From Cymodocea nodosa (taxonomy: Eukaryota > Streptophyta > Magnoliopsida > Alismatales > Cymodoceaceae): 64,000 nt of DNA. The stretch covers positions 4,538,501 through 4,602,500 of the forward strand of contig CM072341.1 in the NCBI GenBank assembly GCA_036874045.1, in the 5' to 3' direction. This document shows, piece after piece, positions 47,539-59,749 of this stretch. The translations under genes and the position numbers were made by a program. How positions within the stretch are numbered: position 1 is the first letter of the stretch; the number at the start of each line of letters is the position of its first letter. The notes under the pieces are model-generated. The model was not told the origin of the DNA. It worked only from the letters and a program-made list of their open reading frames with translations, and ran no database searches.

Positions 47539-47768
47539 AGTAGTATAACTAAAGTAACTATGTATAATATAGTAAGTAGAAAAATATAAAAAAAAAGAAA
47601 AAAGAAAAAAATGTAAGTTTAATTATAGTTAGTAATATCGTAGAGTTATTACTTAACTCAACGAACTTAGTCCATTGAGTTATGACCTAACTCCATGAGG
47701 GTATGTAAGTAGCTATGTTAATTTTATCTTTGTTAAATTTTTGTTTATGTTATACAGAATCACAACAG

Positions 47769-48909
47769 ATGGAATTGATGAAATTACCACTAGATGCATT
47801 GAGGGAAGTACTAAGTAACTTATCAGCTAAAGATCTGTGTAGATTGTGTTGTGTATCAAAAGAAATTAAAGATTGTGTTAGAGAAAAATATTTTCATAGA
47901 CTACAAGTTGCAAAAATGACTAAGATTAGAGATGGATTTTTATGGAAGTCATTTAATCGTAGTTCAATCAGCTATGAATATCTGAATATGGAAGGAACTA
48001 CTAGAATTCCACCCAATACATTAGAAGGAATAAATCATATTATGGGGAGAGACGAACGATTAATTATTTATAGAACCAAACCAAGGTATGTAATTCTATT
48101 ACTTGATATTTTGATTAGAAATCCTATCACTAGAGAAGAATGGAATATAGAAAGGCCTAATAGATTTGAAGTACCAATTGAAAATTGTGGGTTAGCTTTA
48201 ACATTTTCTGATAAAAATTTGACCATTCCTAAAAAATTGTATTACTAGAGACCAACTAGAAATTGGGATGAGGATTTACGCTTAAGTGTGTATAATTTTT
48301 TGAATAGATCTTGGACTGAAAATACTATGATATATCTAGGACAGAAAGCACTAATTAACAACATACATGTCATACTTGATGGATATATATATTTAGTGTT
48401 AGATATATCAATTGCATTTAGATCTAATTTATACATAGTAAGTATAGATAGTTATGATGATGACTTTATAGAAATATTGCCTATACCGAGTGATATAGCT
48501 AAACCACCGTCTACAGAATATGATAAAATTCAATTAGGAATGTGGTATAATGAATATGATGATCCTACTTTATGTCTGATAAGATGGTGGGATGAATTGA
48601 TGAAATTTCAAATATGGATTATGAAAGACCTAAATCAATGGAAGTGGGAAGAGGAATATATTGAAATAGATGTAGAAATAGAAACAACTACATTATCTTG
48701 GAACAGAAAAGGATCCCTTTCTGCATTTCATTTCATTAATGGAAATACACTTATATTTAGTATTGATAACATACTACAAGTTTACAAGTTAAAAAAAGAA
48801 AGTAGACTACATTAAAACAAAATTAATAGCAAGAAGAATTATGCTTAAAAAGTTTGCTTAGACTAACACATTTATTCCATTTGTTACTACTTTTCAATCA
48901 TGTTCTTAA
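47769..48909 (+). pseudogene. Captured F-box gene, outer element second block
   Basis: ATG at 47769 lies shortly after TTATACAG. F-box: LPLDALREVLSNLSAKDLCR then LCCVSKEIKDC. The associated region has RNPITREEWNIERPNRFEVP and, nearer the end, MWYNEYDDPTLCLIRWWDEL, FQIWIMKDLNQWKWEEEYIE and SAFHFINGNTLIFSIDN. Two long open stretches cover most of it, so it is much better kept than the gag and pol of the same element. Compared with 25291-26433 it is alike throughout, which shows that the gene was in the family before these two elements separated. Fossil, two or three breaks. Confidence 0.8.
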
Positions 48910-49042
48910 ATTGTGATTTTGTACTTTTAATGTTGTGTGTACTTTATATTTATTTTTAGAAAAGGAAGAAAAAATTTAAGTTTTTGTTTTATTTTATAAA
49001 AAGAAAAAAAGAACAAAACAAAGTATTAATCCAGTTTGTTGG
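48910..49042 (+). other. Start of the outer element 3' noncoding region
   Basis: Matches the minus strand of about 25160-25290 up to AGTTTGTTGG, where the SIRE-like insertion begins. About 1 kb of the family sequence that should come next is missing at the other side (56934). Confidence 0.65.
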
Positions 49043-50655
49043 TGTAGGATCGTATGGCTACACAAGAGGGGGGTGAATTGTGTATTTTTAATATTTTTTG
49101 AAATATAATTGAAACTTTAAAACTCAAAAACAAGTCGAGACATTGTTTTCATAAAATCATTTTTATTCAAGGTTTCAATTACAATATACAATTCAATTCT
49201 CCTCAGAAATTGTAGATGCAATTATATTTCGATACCATGTATCATCTAAACAATTTCATAACTACAAACACAGAAAACTAATTTGCGGAATTTAAAACTT
49301 TTCTCCTTGTTTGAGATCTTTCTTCTTCTTCTTTTTCTTCTTCAGCAATTCTTCAGTGACGAATATCTTGTCTTTTCATGCTTCACCAAATTTGCTTTCT
49401 TCTGATACTTCAAATCTTCAGTGACGAAACACTTACCTTTTTATGCTTCACTAAACTTTCTTCCACTTGAGAGATTTTTTTCGAAGAGGTGTTTTTAATC
49501 CCTGAAAAAGATTTTTCTTTTGGTGTGCAGGGATGGTTTGATCCTTGAAAATATTTTTCGTTTTGTGTGCAAGGATAAATTGATCAACGAGAATTCTATA
49601 CCTTTCATACTGTATCTTCATTTCATGTATATCCTTCACGTTTAACCACCACCAGTTTTCCACTTCTCCACGTCTTTTCTTTTTCCTTCATCGAAACACA
49701 CACGTTCTAACCCACATTTATATTTCGAATTTTCTTTAATCATCAGTCCTGGATCTCTCAAAAATTTCCTGCAAAATAAACTTTCTCGTCCAAAAGTTTT
49801 TCATCAATGTAATAAGAAGTCGTTACTTTAATGTTAACTAAACGAGTAACACAAGTATATATATAACTTAACGTTTCTAACTTAACGAGTTCCTCATGTG
49901 CCATTTCACGTAACAAGTACTATAGCTAACTCAACGAACTATGTCCGTGGTGTTATGATATCTCAACGAACCATCTCCGTTGTGTTATGATAACTCAACG
50001 AACCATCTCCGTTGTGTTATGATAACTCAACGAACCAGTAATAAACAAATGTTTTTATAATAAGAATTTTACCACGTGCAAAAATAACAACTTAAGTTTA
50101 TAACGCTAACCTAACATATTGCCTTAGTGTTCAATATAGCAACTCAACGCGTTTAGTTATGTTAACTTAACGAGTTAAACATGTGCACCTCACGTGATAT
50201 AATACAACATTCGTAACTTATAATTTCACCACGTGTATAACACTAACTTAACGAGTTCGTCTCTTCTTTTACTCACTAACTTAACGAGTTATCACGTGAC
50301 CTATTTTAACCTTTAAGCCTCTAACTTAACGAGTTCTCATGTGACCTCTATACAAACAAAACTCTAACTTAACGAGTTGTCTAAACGTGCACTATTCATG
50401 ATACAGAAGATATAACATTAAAACATATCATGCTTTTCAATAAAAACACACGTTAACTTAACGTTTAGCTAAATGAGAAATTAATGCAACAAAACGACTA
50501 GTTATTAACTTCAGATCCAATACAGACAAGTATTTATATCAGTAAGCTTTTTCTGTATTAATTGATGATTTTAATTTCTTTTCACAAGCAATAGTAATTG
50601 AGCAAATATGATTATTTTCATTCAGCACACATCACCAAAACAAAAATACTCAACA
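49043..50655 (-). repeat. SIRE-like 3' LTR
   Basis: 1613 bases, TGTAGGATCG...CTCAACA on the plus strand. Contains CTT-rich microsatellite (49320-49345), dyads of the GTTGTGTTA...TAACTCAACGAACC kind in three near copies (49920-50040) and many TAACTTAACGAGTT repeats (49850-50360). Close to the LTR at 57644-59253 (about 3% different by eye in the first 480 bases). Confidence 0.9.
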
Positions 50656-51155
50656 ATCTCCCCCTTTTTGATGATGACAAAACCATATTAAATCAATTAT
50701 GAAATATGTATAACTCAACAAAGCACCTTCGTTAGGTTAACTTTTAATTCAATAAACTTGTTTGTTGACTTAAGTTCACTTAAGCTTATTTCTATTGTTT
50801 GTGTAAATTTTACCTCTCAGAACTAAAACTCTCAGATGTCAATAATTATATAAGTATCAGTTTTCTAATTATCATCTGTCAGATTACAATAACCATTCAA
50901 TAGCATCTCCTTTTATAATATATATATATATATGCAATTAAGATCATAATCATCTTTTTATAATATTTCTCCCCCTTTTTGTCATTATTCAAAAAGATAA
51001 TTACAAAGAATATATATACATATATAAGAGAATTACAACAACGATTTTTGCAAACAAGAATAATAATTGAACACATTTACAGAAAATGTATTGTTCAATG
51101 AATCAAACAAGTAATACAAACATTACATTTTGTATTCAGAAACAAACAAAAACAG
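50656..51155 (-). other. PPT and 3' noncoding region of the pol-less element
   Basis: The tract (minus strand AAAAAGGGGGAGAT, 50656-50669) adjoins the LTR, and a second purine block of the same kind lies near 50972. TA-rich runs at 50920 and 51010. No gene. Confidence 0.75.
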
Positions 51156-53423
51156 TTAGCAACCCTTCCTAAGTATATCACTTATAGCATTACATATTTT
51201 ATCTCCTAGATGCCTAATATCATTTCTGATGTCATTAAGCACTGCATCTAAGTCAGGAGGTAGCTGGGTTTGCTGTTCTACTTGAACTGAATAACATTGT
51301 TGTTGTTGTTGTATATGGTCTGTATCAGGTTGTTGTTGTTGTTGTCGTTGAGGTGTATGCATGGCCTGAAATTTTTGCAAATCTTTGACACTAAATGCTC
51401 TCATGCCTTTAGTTTCAGAGGGCCAGTCGGATAAATTCAATTGGCTTGCAAGGATTCTACATACAGCATCACCATAAAATAACTTTGAACTCATATGCTG
51501 TAGTTGAGGCATAAAAACATCAAACCAATTTATTTGAATTCTATTCAGTAGGCCATAAGTTGCATATAAACAGCTTCTGTTGACTTCCAAATTGTGTCCA
51601 ACTCTCTGAAATAAATTTGCATGCAATATATTTGCAATAAACCTTGCCTTTGCATTCAGATTTTCCATTAATCTCATTTCAGAATATACATCTGGAATTT
51701 TTGATAAAGACTGAATGTTCCATTCCAGTTGTCTTATCATGTCAAATCTGTTGGTAACAACAACACCTTCATTCTTTAATCCTAAAACTTCAAAAATTAA
51801 CTCAGGAGACAATATAAACTCCTGTTCATTTATTTGAGTTTTCAGAAAATTTCCATTCTTGACCAGATTGCTATAAAAAGCTGCAATAAGCTTTGTGTAT
51901 TGCTTCCATTTCGTTCCTACTAGCAAGAATTTAATGAGGCCTTGAAACTCAAACAGATCTCTTATTTACATCAAATTTTTGAATTTTATTGGACGAGCAT
52001 GCAGAATCTAACATGCAATCAGATTATTGTATTTCTGCAATTCTTCTTCAGATCTAAAATGAATTGCATTACCTTGAATTTTTAATATTGTACACAAAGA
52101 AGGTGATACCTGAAGCCGTGATTCAGAGTTTAATTCATCTTCAGGAACCTCTTCTGCAAAATGAATGTCATGTTGTTCCTCTTCCAAAATATTATCTTGA
52201 AGTTGCTTAGGTAAGCTTGATTCTTCAGCTTCAACAGTGTTAGGAACATTGTCAATATGCTCAACATTTATCTGTTCAGTCTCTATAGAATGTTCAGAGT
52301 ACAATTTTTCCACAAATTCTACAGCTGGTGTATCTGTCTATAATTGTTCATTTTGTTCAACAGATATTTCCATTGATTCATGCTGTGAATTCTCAGACTC
52401 TGCTTTTATAGATTCTATAGAAGGCTGGTTAACTTTTAGCTCTTCCGGAGTCTTAACATTTTCAATATCTGCTACTCCAGACAATTCAGCCTTTGAACTA
52501 GTTACTGCCTCAACATTGTCAATTATATCTGCAATAACTTGTTCAATGTCAGGTGCTTGATGCTCTGATTTGTCAATTTCTACATCATCAAGACTTGTAC
52601 TAATAGAAAAACTTGAGCTCATATTTGACTTGGATTTCTTCTAATGTTTTCTAGCAAGGGAAAATAAAGTCTCATTATCTTCATTAGTTTCAGTGTGTTC
52701 AGAACTGATGAGTTTATCAGATGCACAATAAGGTACAATGTCTAGACATACATTGTCCTTTGAAGATAAATTTTCATCTGATTTTCCTTTTTCAATAGAC
52801 TTTGTTTCCTTAGACATAATTTTTCTGACCTTCCTTCTTCTATAACATTTTTGTTTCTCCTTTTCAAGTATTGCTGTTTTCTTTTCAAATCGCTCCATAA
52901 AAGTTTTCTGCTTTAATTCTTCTAAGGCACTTTCTATTGCAACAGCCTTTCAAAGACTATCAACTTTTGTTTGGTCTACAACAATATTTGATTCTACTTG
53001 TTTTGAATATAAAGGAGTAGGGATAGCTGATTCATGCTCTTCCTCAAATGCATGTAGTCTTGTACCATTTATAGGAGTTTGAGGAGTTCTATTTGATGAA
53101 CCTACACCTTTTTCCAAATATTTTGCATACTGTTCCAAAAATGCAATCTCAGCACATTTCATTTTGTATTCTCTATCATATTTACTTCGAATACCCATGT
53201 ATGTAATACTTGCATCAGTATGTTGAAGTTCTTGTCTAACTTCATCTAATATATCCAAAGAAAAGAAGTAATCTCTATAAAGTTCTTCTAACCTTTTGTC
53301 CACTCGAAATATTTTCTTGAACCAAGTACGTGGAACTTCATCATTCTCTATTTCTTTTCCTTTTGCATCTCTTCTACTTTTGCTTTTTCATCTGCCACGA
53401 CCTTTGTAGAACTTGGAGACCAT
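51156..53423 (-). pseudogene. ORF3 of the SIRE-like element (pol-less copy)
   Basis: Basic start (MVSKFYKGRGRGKSKSRRD), then a charged region with YRDYFFSLDILDEVRQEL, a Lys/Arg-rich patch (RRRKVRKIMSK), a long acidic Ser/Glu-rich middle and a C-terminal helical domain with KNGNFLKTQINEQEF, LGLKNEG (about 51765-51785), IQINWFDVF and SKLFYGDAV, ending in poly-Gln. SIRE elements are known for an extra ORF here. This domain is related to the Athila ORF3. No membrane segment or signal peptide is evident. Fossil, several breaks. Confidence 0.78.
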
Positions 53424-54455
53424 CGTCGTAGGTTGTAACAGCAACAAGCGGGAAAGATTTTGTTGACAAAGTTTACAAATAACCTAAGTCCCCGTGTAAT
53501 AAGTGTTTAAATAGGGTTTTTAGGCGTATAACTCAACGTGAAGAGAAGTCGGGTTTAGAAATTAAATAAATATTGAATATAGTTTATTCAATCAAGGTAC
53601 CCGAAATATTCAAGTATAACTCGTTAAGTTAACCAACCTAACAAGTAAAACGCTGTCTAGAGGCAGTTTTACACGTTACATTATCTAACATAACGTCTAG
53701 TTAGTACACTTAAACAAGTTTTGGATGCTTCCAACTGAAACGTTCCGAAAACAACACACATGCTAAACTTAACATTATCTTGAGAACATTGTAAACTATT
53801 TGAACATTTTGTCCTTTGAATCTAAAATAGTTTTTTTGTCTTTTTAAATTATTTCATCAAGATTTTAAGAGGACATTAATTCAGATTAACTAAGATTTGT
53901 ATTTTTAATTATATTAATCTGTTTTTGACATTGTTAATGCTCCCCCTACAAATATACTTCAAATATATTCAATCAAAATACAAAATATACTTGTAGTGAC
54001 AATAGATGTTAAGTATAACTATACTTTTACATTTTATTTTCAGAGACTTTCGTTATCCTGACATCATCAAAAATGATTTCCAGAATCAATTCCTACTGTA
54101 TATGAATCAAAACACAACTTTGAACTCAATTCGATTAATTCAAGGAGAATAAAAGAATGTATCTCAAATAAACGTTTTCAAAAGTACTAATGTTGATTCA
54201 ATAAATCAGTAGTCATATTGGTATAAACCATATGCGATTCAAAGATATCTGTAATTAATGAAACAACTTTTTCTTTTCAAAACAGTAAATATTGATAATT
54301 TTCTTTAAAAGTTAGTTTGAAGAGCTTGAATCATACAAGAGCTTTCTAATGTACCATTGTAATGAGCTTTCAATCAACAATCCCAGATCTGATCAGGACC
54401 TTAGGTTGCCAAATTTAAAGAATCCATTTTCAGGACAACAATCCTTACATACTAT
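53424..54455 (-). other. Noncoding block before ORF3, shared with Athila
   Basis: No gene. About 54300-54450 (GCTTGAATCATACAAGAGC and following) is also in the Athila 3' region at 24034-24240 and in the second SIRE-like element at about 62896. The block ends abruptly near 54455, where pol is missing. Confidence 0.7.
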
Positions 54456-54499
54456 TTAGAACTTAGGGATCTGAGAATTTTACTCACCAAATCCTTCTG

Positions 54500-54982
54500 T
54501 TAAAAATTCTTTCCTAAACATTTTAAAGAGTTTATGATATCAAGAAATCTGGAAAACATCTCAGAAATATTTTCGTCTTCATGCATCTTAAAGAGTTCAT
54601 ACTTATGAATCAACATATTTATTTTAGTCTCTTTAACTTGAGAAGTACCTTCATGTGAAACTTCTAATGCATGCCACACCTCATAAGCAGATTTATATGC
54701 CGACACTTTACTGAAATGTTCATAACTTAATGCATAGAATAAAATATTTAAGCCCTTAGCATTCAGAGTTTCATTTTCTTTTTCAGTAATTGTCCAAGTA
54801 TTATAAGGAGTAGTTAACGGAGTATATGGTTTAGAAATCATGAACCACAACTTATGATCTATACTTTGAAGAAAAACAGTCATCCTATATTTCCAATATT
54901 CAAAATGTATTCCATCAAATAAAGGAGGACGATTAAGATTTTGGCCTTCATATAAAGAAAAGTTACCATTTCCAATAGCCAT
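54500..54982 (-). pseudogene. gag: SIRE-like gag, N-terminal part
   Basis: MAIGNGNFSLYEGQNLNRPP then LFDGIHFEYWKYRMTVFLQS, and LFKMHEDENISEMFSRF, all copia gag motifs, about 160 codons. It ends where the internal loss begins, so the knuckle is absent. Close relative of the gag at 40063-40911. Confidence 0.88.
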
Positions 54983-55168
54983 CTTACCTTAGATTTTTCA
55001 ACCTATTTGATTTAAAATAGTCTAAAAACTTTAAAACAATTTGAGCCTTAAATCAATAGAGTTAAACGTATGCTCAGATATTAATTTCTGTTTAAAAACA
55101 AGGAATGTAGAATAAGCAATGATATTAAATAAGTTGGTATAGATTTTATATCAAAGATTATTAACAAT

Positions 55169-55180
55169 GCTCTGATACCA
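55169..55180 (-). other. Primer-binding site, initiator Met tRNA
   Basis: Minus strand TGGTATCAGAGC, two bases from the LTR end at 55183. It fixes the direction of the element. Confidence 0.93.
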
Positions 55181-55182
55181 CT

Positions 55183-56933
55183 TGTAGGATCGTATGGCTA
55201 CACAAGAGGGGGGTGAATTGTGTATTTTTTTAATATTTTCTGAAATATAATTGAAACTTTAAAACTCAAAAACAAGTCGAGACATTGTTTTCATAAAATC
55301 ATTTTTATTCAAGGTTTCAATTACAATATACAATTCAATTCTCGTTAGAAATTGTAGATGCAATTATAACTCGATACCATGTTTCATCTATACAATTTTA
55401 TAACTACAAACAGAGAAAACTAATTTGCAGAATTTAAAACATTTCTCTCTGTTTGCGATCTTTCTTATTCTTCTTTTTCTTCTTTCTTCTTCTTCTTCTT
55501 CTTCTTTCTTCTTCAGCAATTCTTCAGTGACGAATATCTTATCTTTTTATGCTTCACTGAATTTGCTTTCTTCTGATACTTCAAATCTTCAGTGACAAAA
55601 ATCTTACCTTTTTATGCTTCATTGAATTTTCTTCCACTTGAGAGATTTTTCCCAAAGAGGTGTTTTTGATCCCTGAAAAAGATTTTTCTTTTGGTGTGCA
55701 GGAATGGTTTGATCCTTGAAAAGATTTTTCATTTTGTGTGCAAGGATAAATTGATCAACGAGAACTCTATGCCTTTTATACTGTATCTTCATTTCACGCA
55801 TATCCTTCACATTTATCTCCACTACCAATTTTCCACTTCTCCACGTCTTTCCTTTTTCCTTCATCGAAACACACACGTTCTAACCCATGTTTAAATTTCG
55901 AATTTTCTTTAATCATCAGTCCTAGATCTCTGAAAAATTTCCTACAAAATAAACTTTCTCGTCTAAAAATTTTTCATCAATGTAATAAGAAGTCGTTACT
56001 TTAATGTTAACTAAACGAGTAACACAAGTATATATATAACTTAACGTTTCTAACTTAACGTGTTCACCATGTGCCATTTCACGTGACAAGTACTGTAGCT
56101 AACTCAACGAACTAAGTCCGTGGTGTTATGCTAACTCAACGAACCAGCTTAACCTTTCTTTCGGAAGGTCAAACGATAACTCACTGAAAACAGTTTAAGT
56201 TTCGGATAGTTACAGATGTAAGTCTCCGAAAAACTCTTTATATTATAAAACTAGTGAGACACATGTCAAGACCTGAAAACATGGCTTAAGTTACCTTTTA
56301 GATAGTTATGACTATAAGTCTCCGAAAAAACTTTAACTCACCGATTCAGTAATAAACAAATGTTTTTATAATAAGAATTTTACCACGTGCAAAAATAACA
56401 ACTTAAGTTTATAACGCTAACCTAACGCGTTGCCTTAGTGTTCAATATAGCAACTCAACGCGTTTAGTTATGTTAACTTAATGAGTTAAACATGTGCACC
56501 TCACGTGATACAATACAACATTCATAACTTATAATTTCACCACGTGTATAATACTAACTTAACGAGTTATCACGTGACCTATTTTAACCTTTAAGCCTAT
56601 AACTTAATGAGTTCTCATGTGATCTCTATACAAACAAAACTCTAACTTAACGAGTTGTCTAAATGTGCACTGTTCATGATACAGAAGATATAACTTTAAA
56701 ACATATCATGCTTTTCAATAAAAACACATGTTAACTTAACGTTTAGCTAAATGAGAAATTAATGCAACGAAACGACTAGTTATTAGCTTCAGATCCAATA
56801 CAGACACGTATTTATATCAGTAAGCTTTTTTTGTATTAATTGATGATTTTTATTTCTTTTCACAAGCAATAGTAATTGAGCAAATATGATTATTTTCATT
56901 CAACACACATCATCAAAACAAAAATACTCAACA
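55183..56933 (-). repeat. SIRE-like 5' LTR, variant type
   Basis: 1751 bases. The CTT microsatellite is longer (about 55470-55515) and a segment of about 190 bases with TTTCGGATAGTTA modules (56150-56345) replaces the tandem GTTGTGTTA dyads of the other two LTRs. Confidence 0.9.
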
Positions 56934-57592
56934 CCTAAAAAAGGACTCTTTAAATCTGGTAACCTAAGATCCTGATCAGATCTAGGATTGTTGATTGAAA
57001 GCTCGATACATGGGTACACTAGAAAGCTCTTGTATAATCCAAGCTTTTCAAATTAACTTTTAAAGTACAAATATGCATATATTGTTCTGAAAAGATAAAA
57101 GTGTTTTGTGAAATACATAAATCTTTTGAATCAAGTATATTTTCTGTTATCTAAGATTACTGAAGTATGAATCTATATTAGACTTTTGAAGTTGTTTATT
57201 TGAGATACAATTCATTATTCTACTTGTTTTAATTATATTGAATTGGATTGTGTTTTGATTCATATTTAGTTGAAATTCATTTTGGAGATCATATTGGAAA
57301 ATTCCGGATAACAGATGTTTGAAAAGAAGAAAAAATGAATATAATTAACACCTATGTGATGCTAATATATTTTGTATGTAATTTACATATGATTTAAATA
57401 TATTTGCAGGTTGAAGACGAGAAAACAATGTTAAAATAGATTACTTAAAAAATATAGAATATCTATATAGTAATCTAATTTATGTATTCTGAAGAAAAGA
57501 CAAAGTAAGAATTAATTCTAGCAACTTTAGAAAGACCAACTAGTTAGATCTTAGTTTGCTAAGGGACTAGCAAAATTTAAGTATGGGGAAAG
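56934..57592 (+). other. Outer Athila 3' noncoding region and PPT
   Basis: Matches the minus strand of about 23539-24160, ending with GTATGGGGAAAG (57581-57592) before the LTR. No gene. Confidence 0.75.
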
Positions 57593-57643
57593 TGTTTAGA
57601 ATGACAAAGTGCATAATATTAAGGGTTAAATGATGGTTAATTG
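57593..57643 (+). repeat. Start of the outer Athila 3' LTR
   Basis: TGTTTAGAATGACAAAGTGC matches the start of the minus-strand element LTRs. Only 51 bases remain before the next insertion; the rest should lie beyond the right edge of the window. Confidence 0.85.
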
Positions 57644-59253
57644 TGTAGGATTGTATGGCTACACAAGAGGGGGGTGAATTGTGTATTTTTAATATTTTCT
57701 GAAATATAATTGAAACTTTAATACTCAAAAACAAGTCGAGACATTATTTTCATAAAATCATTTTTATTCAAGGTTTCAATTACAATATACAATTCAATTC
57801 TCCTCAGAAATTGTAGATGCAATTATATTTCGATACCATGTATCATCTAAACAATTTCATAACTACAAAAAGAGAAAACTAATTTGCGGAATTTAAAACT
57901 TTTCTCCCTGTTTGAGATCTTTCTTCTTCTTTTTCTTCTTCAGCAATTCTTCAGTGACGAATATTTTGTCTTTTCATTCTTCATTGAATTTGCTTTCTTC
58001 TAATACTTCAAATCTTCAGTGACGAAAATCTTACCTTTTTATGCTTCAATGAACTTTCTTCCACTTGAGAGATTTTTCCCGAAGAGGTGTTTTTAATCCT
58101 TGAAAAAGATTTTTCTTTTGGTGTGCAGGGATGGTTTGATCCTTGAAAATATTTTTCGTTTTGTGTGCAAGGATAAATTGATCAACGAGAATTCTATGCC
58201 TTTTATACTGTATCTTCATTTCATGCATATCCTTCACATTTAACCACTACCAGTTTTCCATTTCTCCACGTCTTTTCTTTTTCCTTCATCAAAACACACA
58301 CGTTCTAACCCACGTTTATATTTCGAATTTTCTTTAATCATCAGTCCTAGATCTCTCAAAAATTTCCTGCAAAATAAACTTTCTCGTCCAAAAATTTTTC
58401 ATCAGTGTAATAAGAAGTCATTACTTTAATGTTAACTAAACGAGTAACACAAGTATATATATAACTTAACGTTTCTAACTTAACGAGTTCCTCATGTGCC
58501 ATTTCACGTGACAAGTACTGTAGCTAACTCAACGAACTAAGTCCATGGTGTTATGCTATCTAAACGAACCATCTCCATTGTGTTATGATAACTCAACGAA
58601 CCATTTCCGTTGTGTTATGATAACTCAACGAACCAGTAATAAACAAATGTTTTTATAATAAGAATTTTACCACATGCAAAAATAACAACTTAAGTTTATA
58701 ACGCTAACCTAACGCGTTGCCTTAGTGTTCAATATAGCAACTCAACGCATTTAGTTATGTTAACTTAATGAGTTAAACATGTGCACCTCACGTGATACAA
58801 TACAACATTTGTAACTTATAATTTCACCACGTGTATAACACTAACTTAACGAGTTCGTCTCTTCTTTTACTCACTAACTTAACGAGTTATCACGTGACCT
58901 ATTTTAACCTTTAAGCCTCTAACTTAACGAGTTCTCATGTGACCTCTATACAAACAAAACTCTAACTTAACGAGTTGTCTAAACGTGCACTGTTCATGAT
59001 ATAGAAGATATAACATTAAAACATATAATGCTTTTCAATAAAAACACACGTTAACTTAACGTTTAGCTAAATGATAAATTAATGCAACAAAACGACTAGT
59101 TATTAACTTCAGATCCAATACAGACAAGTATTTATATCAGTAAGCTTTTTCTGTATTAATTGATGATTTTAATTTCTTTTCACAAGCAATAGTAATTGAG
59201 CAAATATGATTATTTTCATTCAGTACACATCATCAAAACAAAAATACTCAACA
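57644..59253 (-). repeat. SIRE-like 3' LTR, second element
   Basis: 1610 bases, same type as 49043-50655, with the tandem GTTGTGTTA/TAACTCAAC dyads at 58560-58635 and TAACTTAACGAGTT repeats at 58470-58980. Confidence 0.9.
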
Positions 59254-59749
59254 ATCTCCCTCTTTTTGATGATGACAAAACCATATTAAATCAATTATGA
59301 AATATGTTTAACTCAACATAGCACCTTCGTTGGGTTAACTTTTAATTCAACAAACTTGTTTGTTGACTTAAGTTCACTTAAGCTTATTTCTATTGTTTGT
59401 GTAAATTTTACCTCTCAGAACTAAAACTCTCAGATGTCAATAATTATATAAGTATCAGTTTTCTAATTATCATTTGTCAGATTACAATAACCATTTAAAT
59501 AGCATCTCCTTTTATAATATATATATGCATTTAAGATCATAATCATCTTTTTATAATATTTCTCCCCCTTTTTGTCATTAATCAAAAAGATAATTACAGA
59601 GAATATATATATGTATATAAGAGAACTACAACAACGATTTCTATAAACAAGAATAATAATTGAACACATTTACAGAAAAATGTATTGTTCAATGAATCAA
59701 ACAAGTAATACAAATATTACATTTTGTATTCAGAAACAAACAAAAACAG
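59254..59749 (-). other. PPT and 3' noncoding region, second element
   Basis: Tract AAAAAGAGGGAGAT on the minus strand at 59254-59267, then AT-rich sequence close to 50656-51155. No gene. Confidence 0.75.

Larger units (their letters stand above)
49043..56933 (-). mobile_element. SIRE-like Ty1 element lacking pol, probably recombinant
   Basis: On the minus strand: LTR (55183-56933), Met primer site, gag, noncoding block, ORF3, PPT, LTR (49043-50655). The whole protease-to-RNase H part is absent. The LTRs differ in length (1751 against 1613) and the 5' one has a TATCCGA-bearing segment near 56150-56345 that the 3' one lacks. The flanks GTTGG and CCTAA do not match, and about 1 kb of target is missing. 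Broken; ORF3 has several further breaks. Confidence 0.85.
4085..57643 (+). mobile_element. Outer Athila-type Ty3 element, composite and split by four insertions
   Basis: Own sequence lies at 4085-18094, 19855-21501, 38465-38643, 46371-49042 and 56934-57643. It begins with the last 550 bases of an LTR and a tRNA-Asp-like primer site, and ends with a polypurine tract and 51 bases of 3' LTR. The inner block occurs twice: pol, ORF3, gag and F-box start (4739-13861), then a shorter pol, ORF3, gag and whole F-box region (13862-48909). This points to recombination between two copies, or an internal duplication. It is an old and thoroughly broken fossil, with many breaks in pol and several in gag. 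Confidence 0.8.

Noticed and set aside
47769-48909. Independent host F-box gene
   Set aside because: Gag of the outer Athila is directly upstream, and the same gene stands at the same place in the complete minus-strand element, so it is cargo of the element here.
49850-50470. CRISPR-like array (recurring TAACTTAACGAGTT)
   Set aside because: Spacing is irregular, repeats are short and AT-rich, and the array belongs to an LTR in plant DNA.
50920-51030. TA-rich runs as promoters
   Set aside because: Simple TA repeats in 3' noncoding parts of the element, with no gene in the right place and no conserved distance.
52237-52560. Plus-strand Ser/Thr/Cys-rich frame, repeated at 60828-61151
   Set aside because: Complement of the acidic Ser/Glu region of the SIRE-like ORF3, not a gene.
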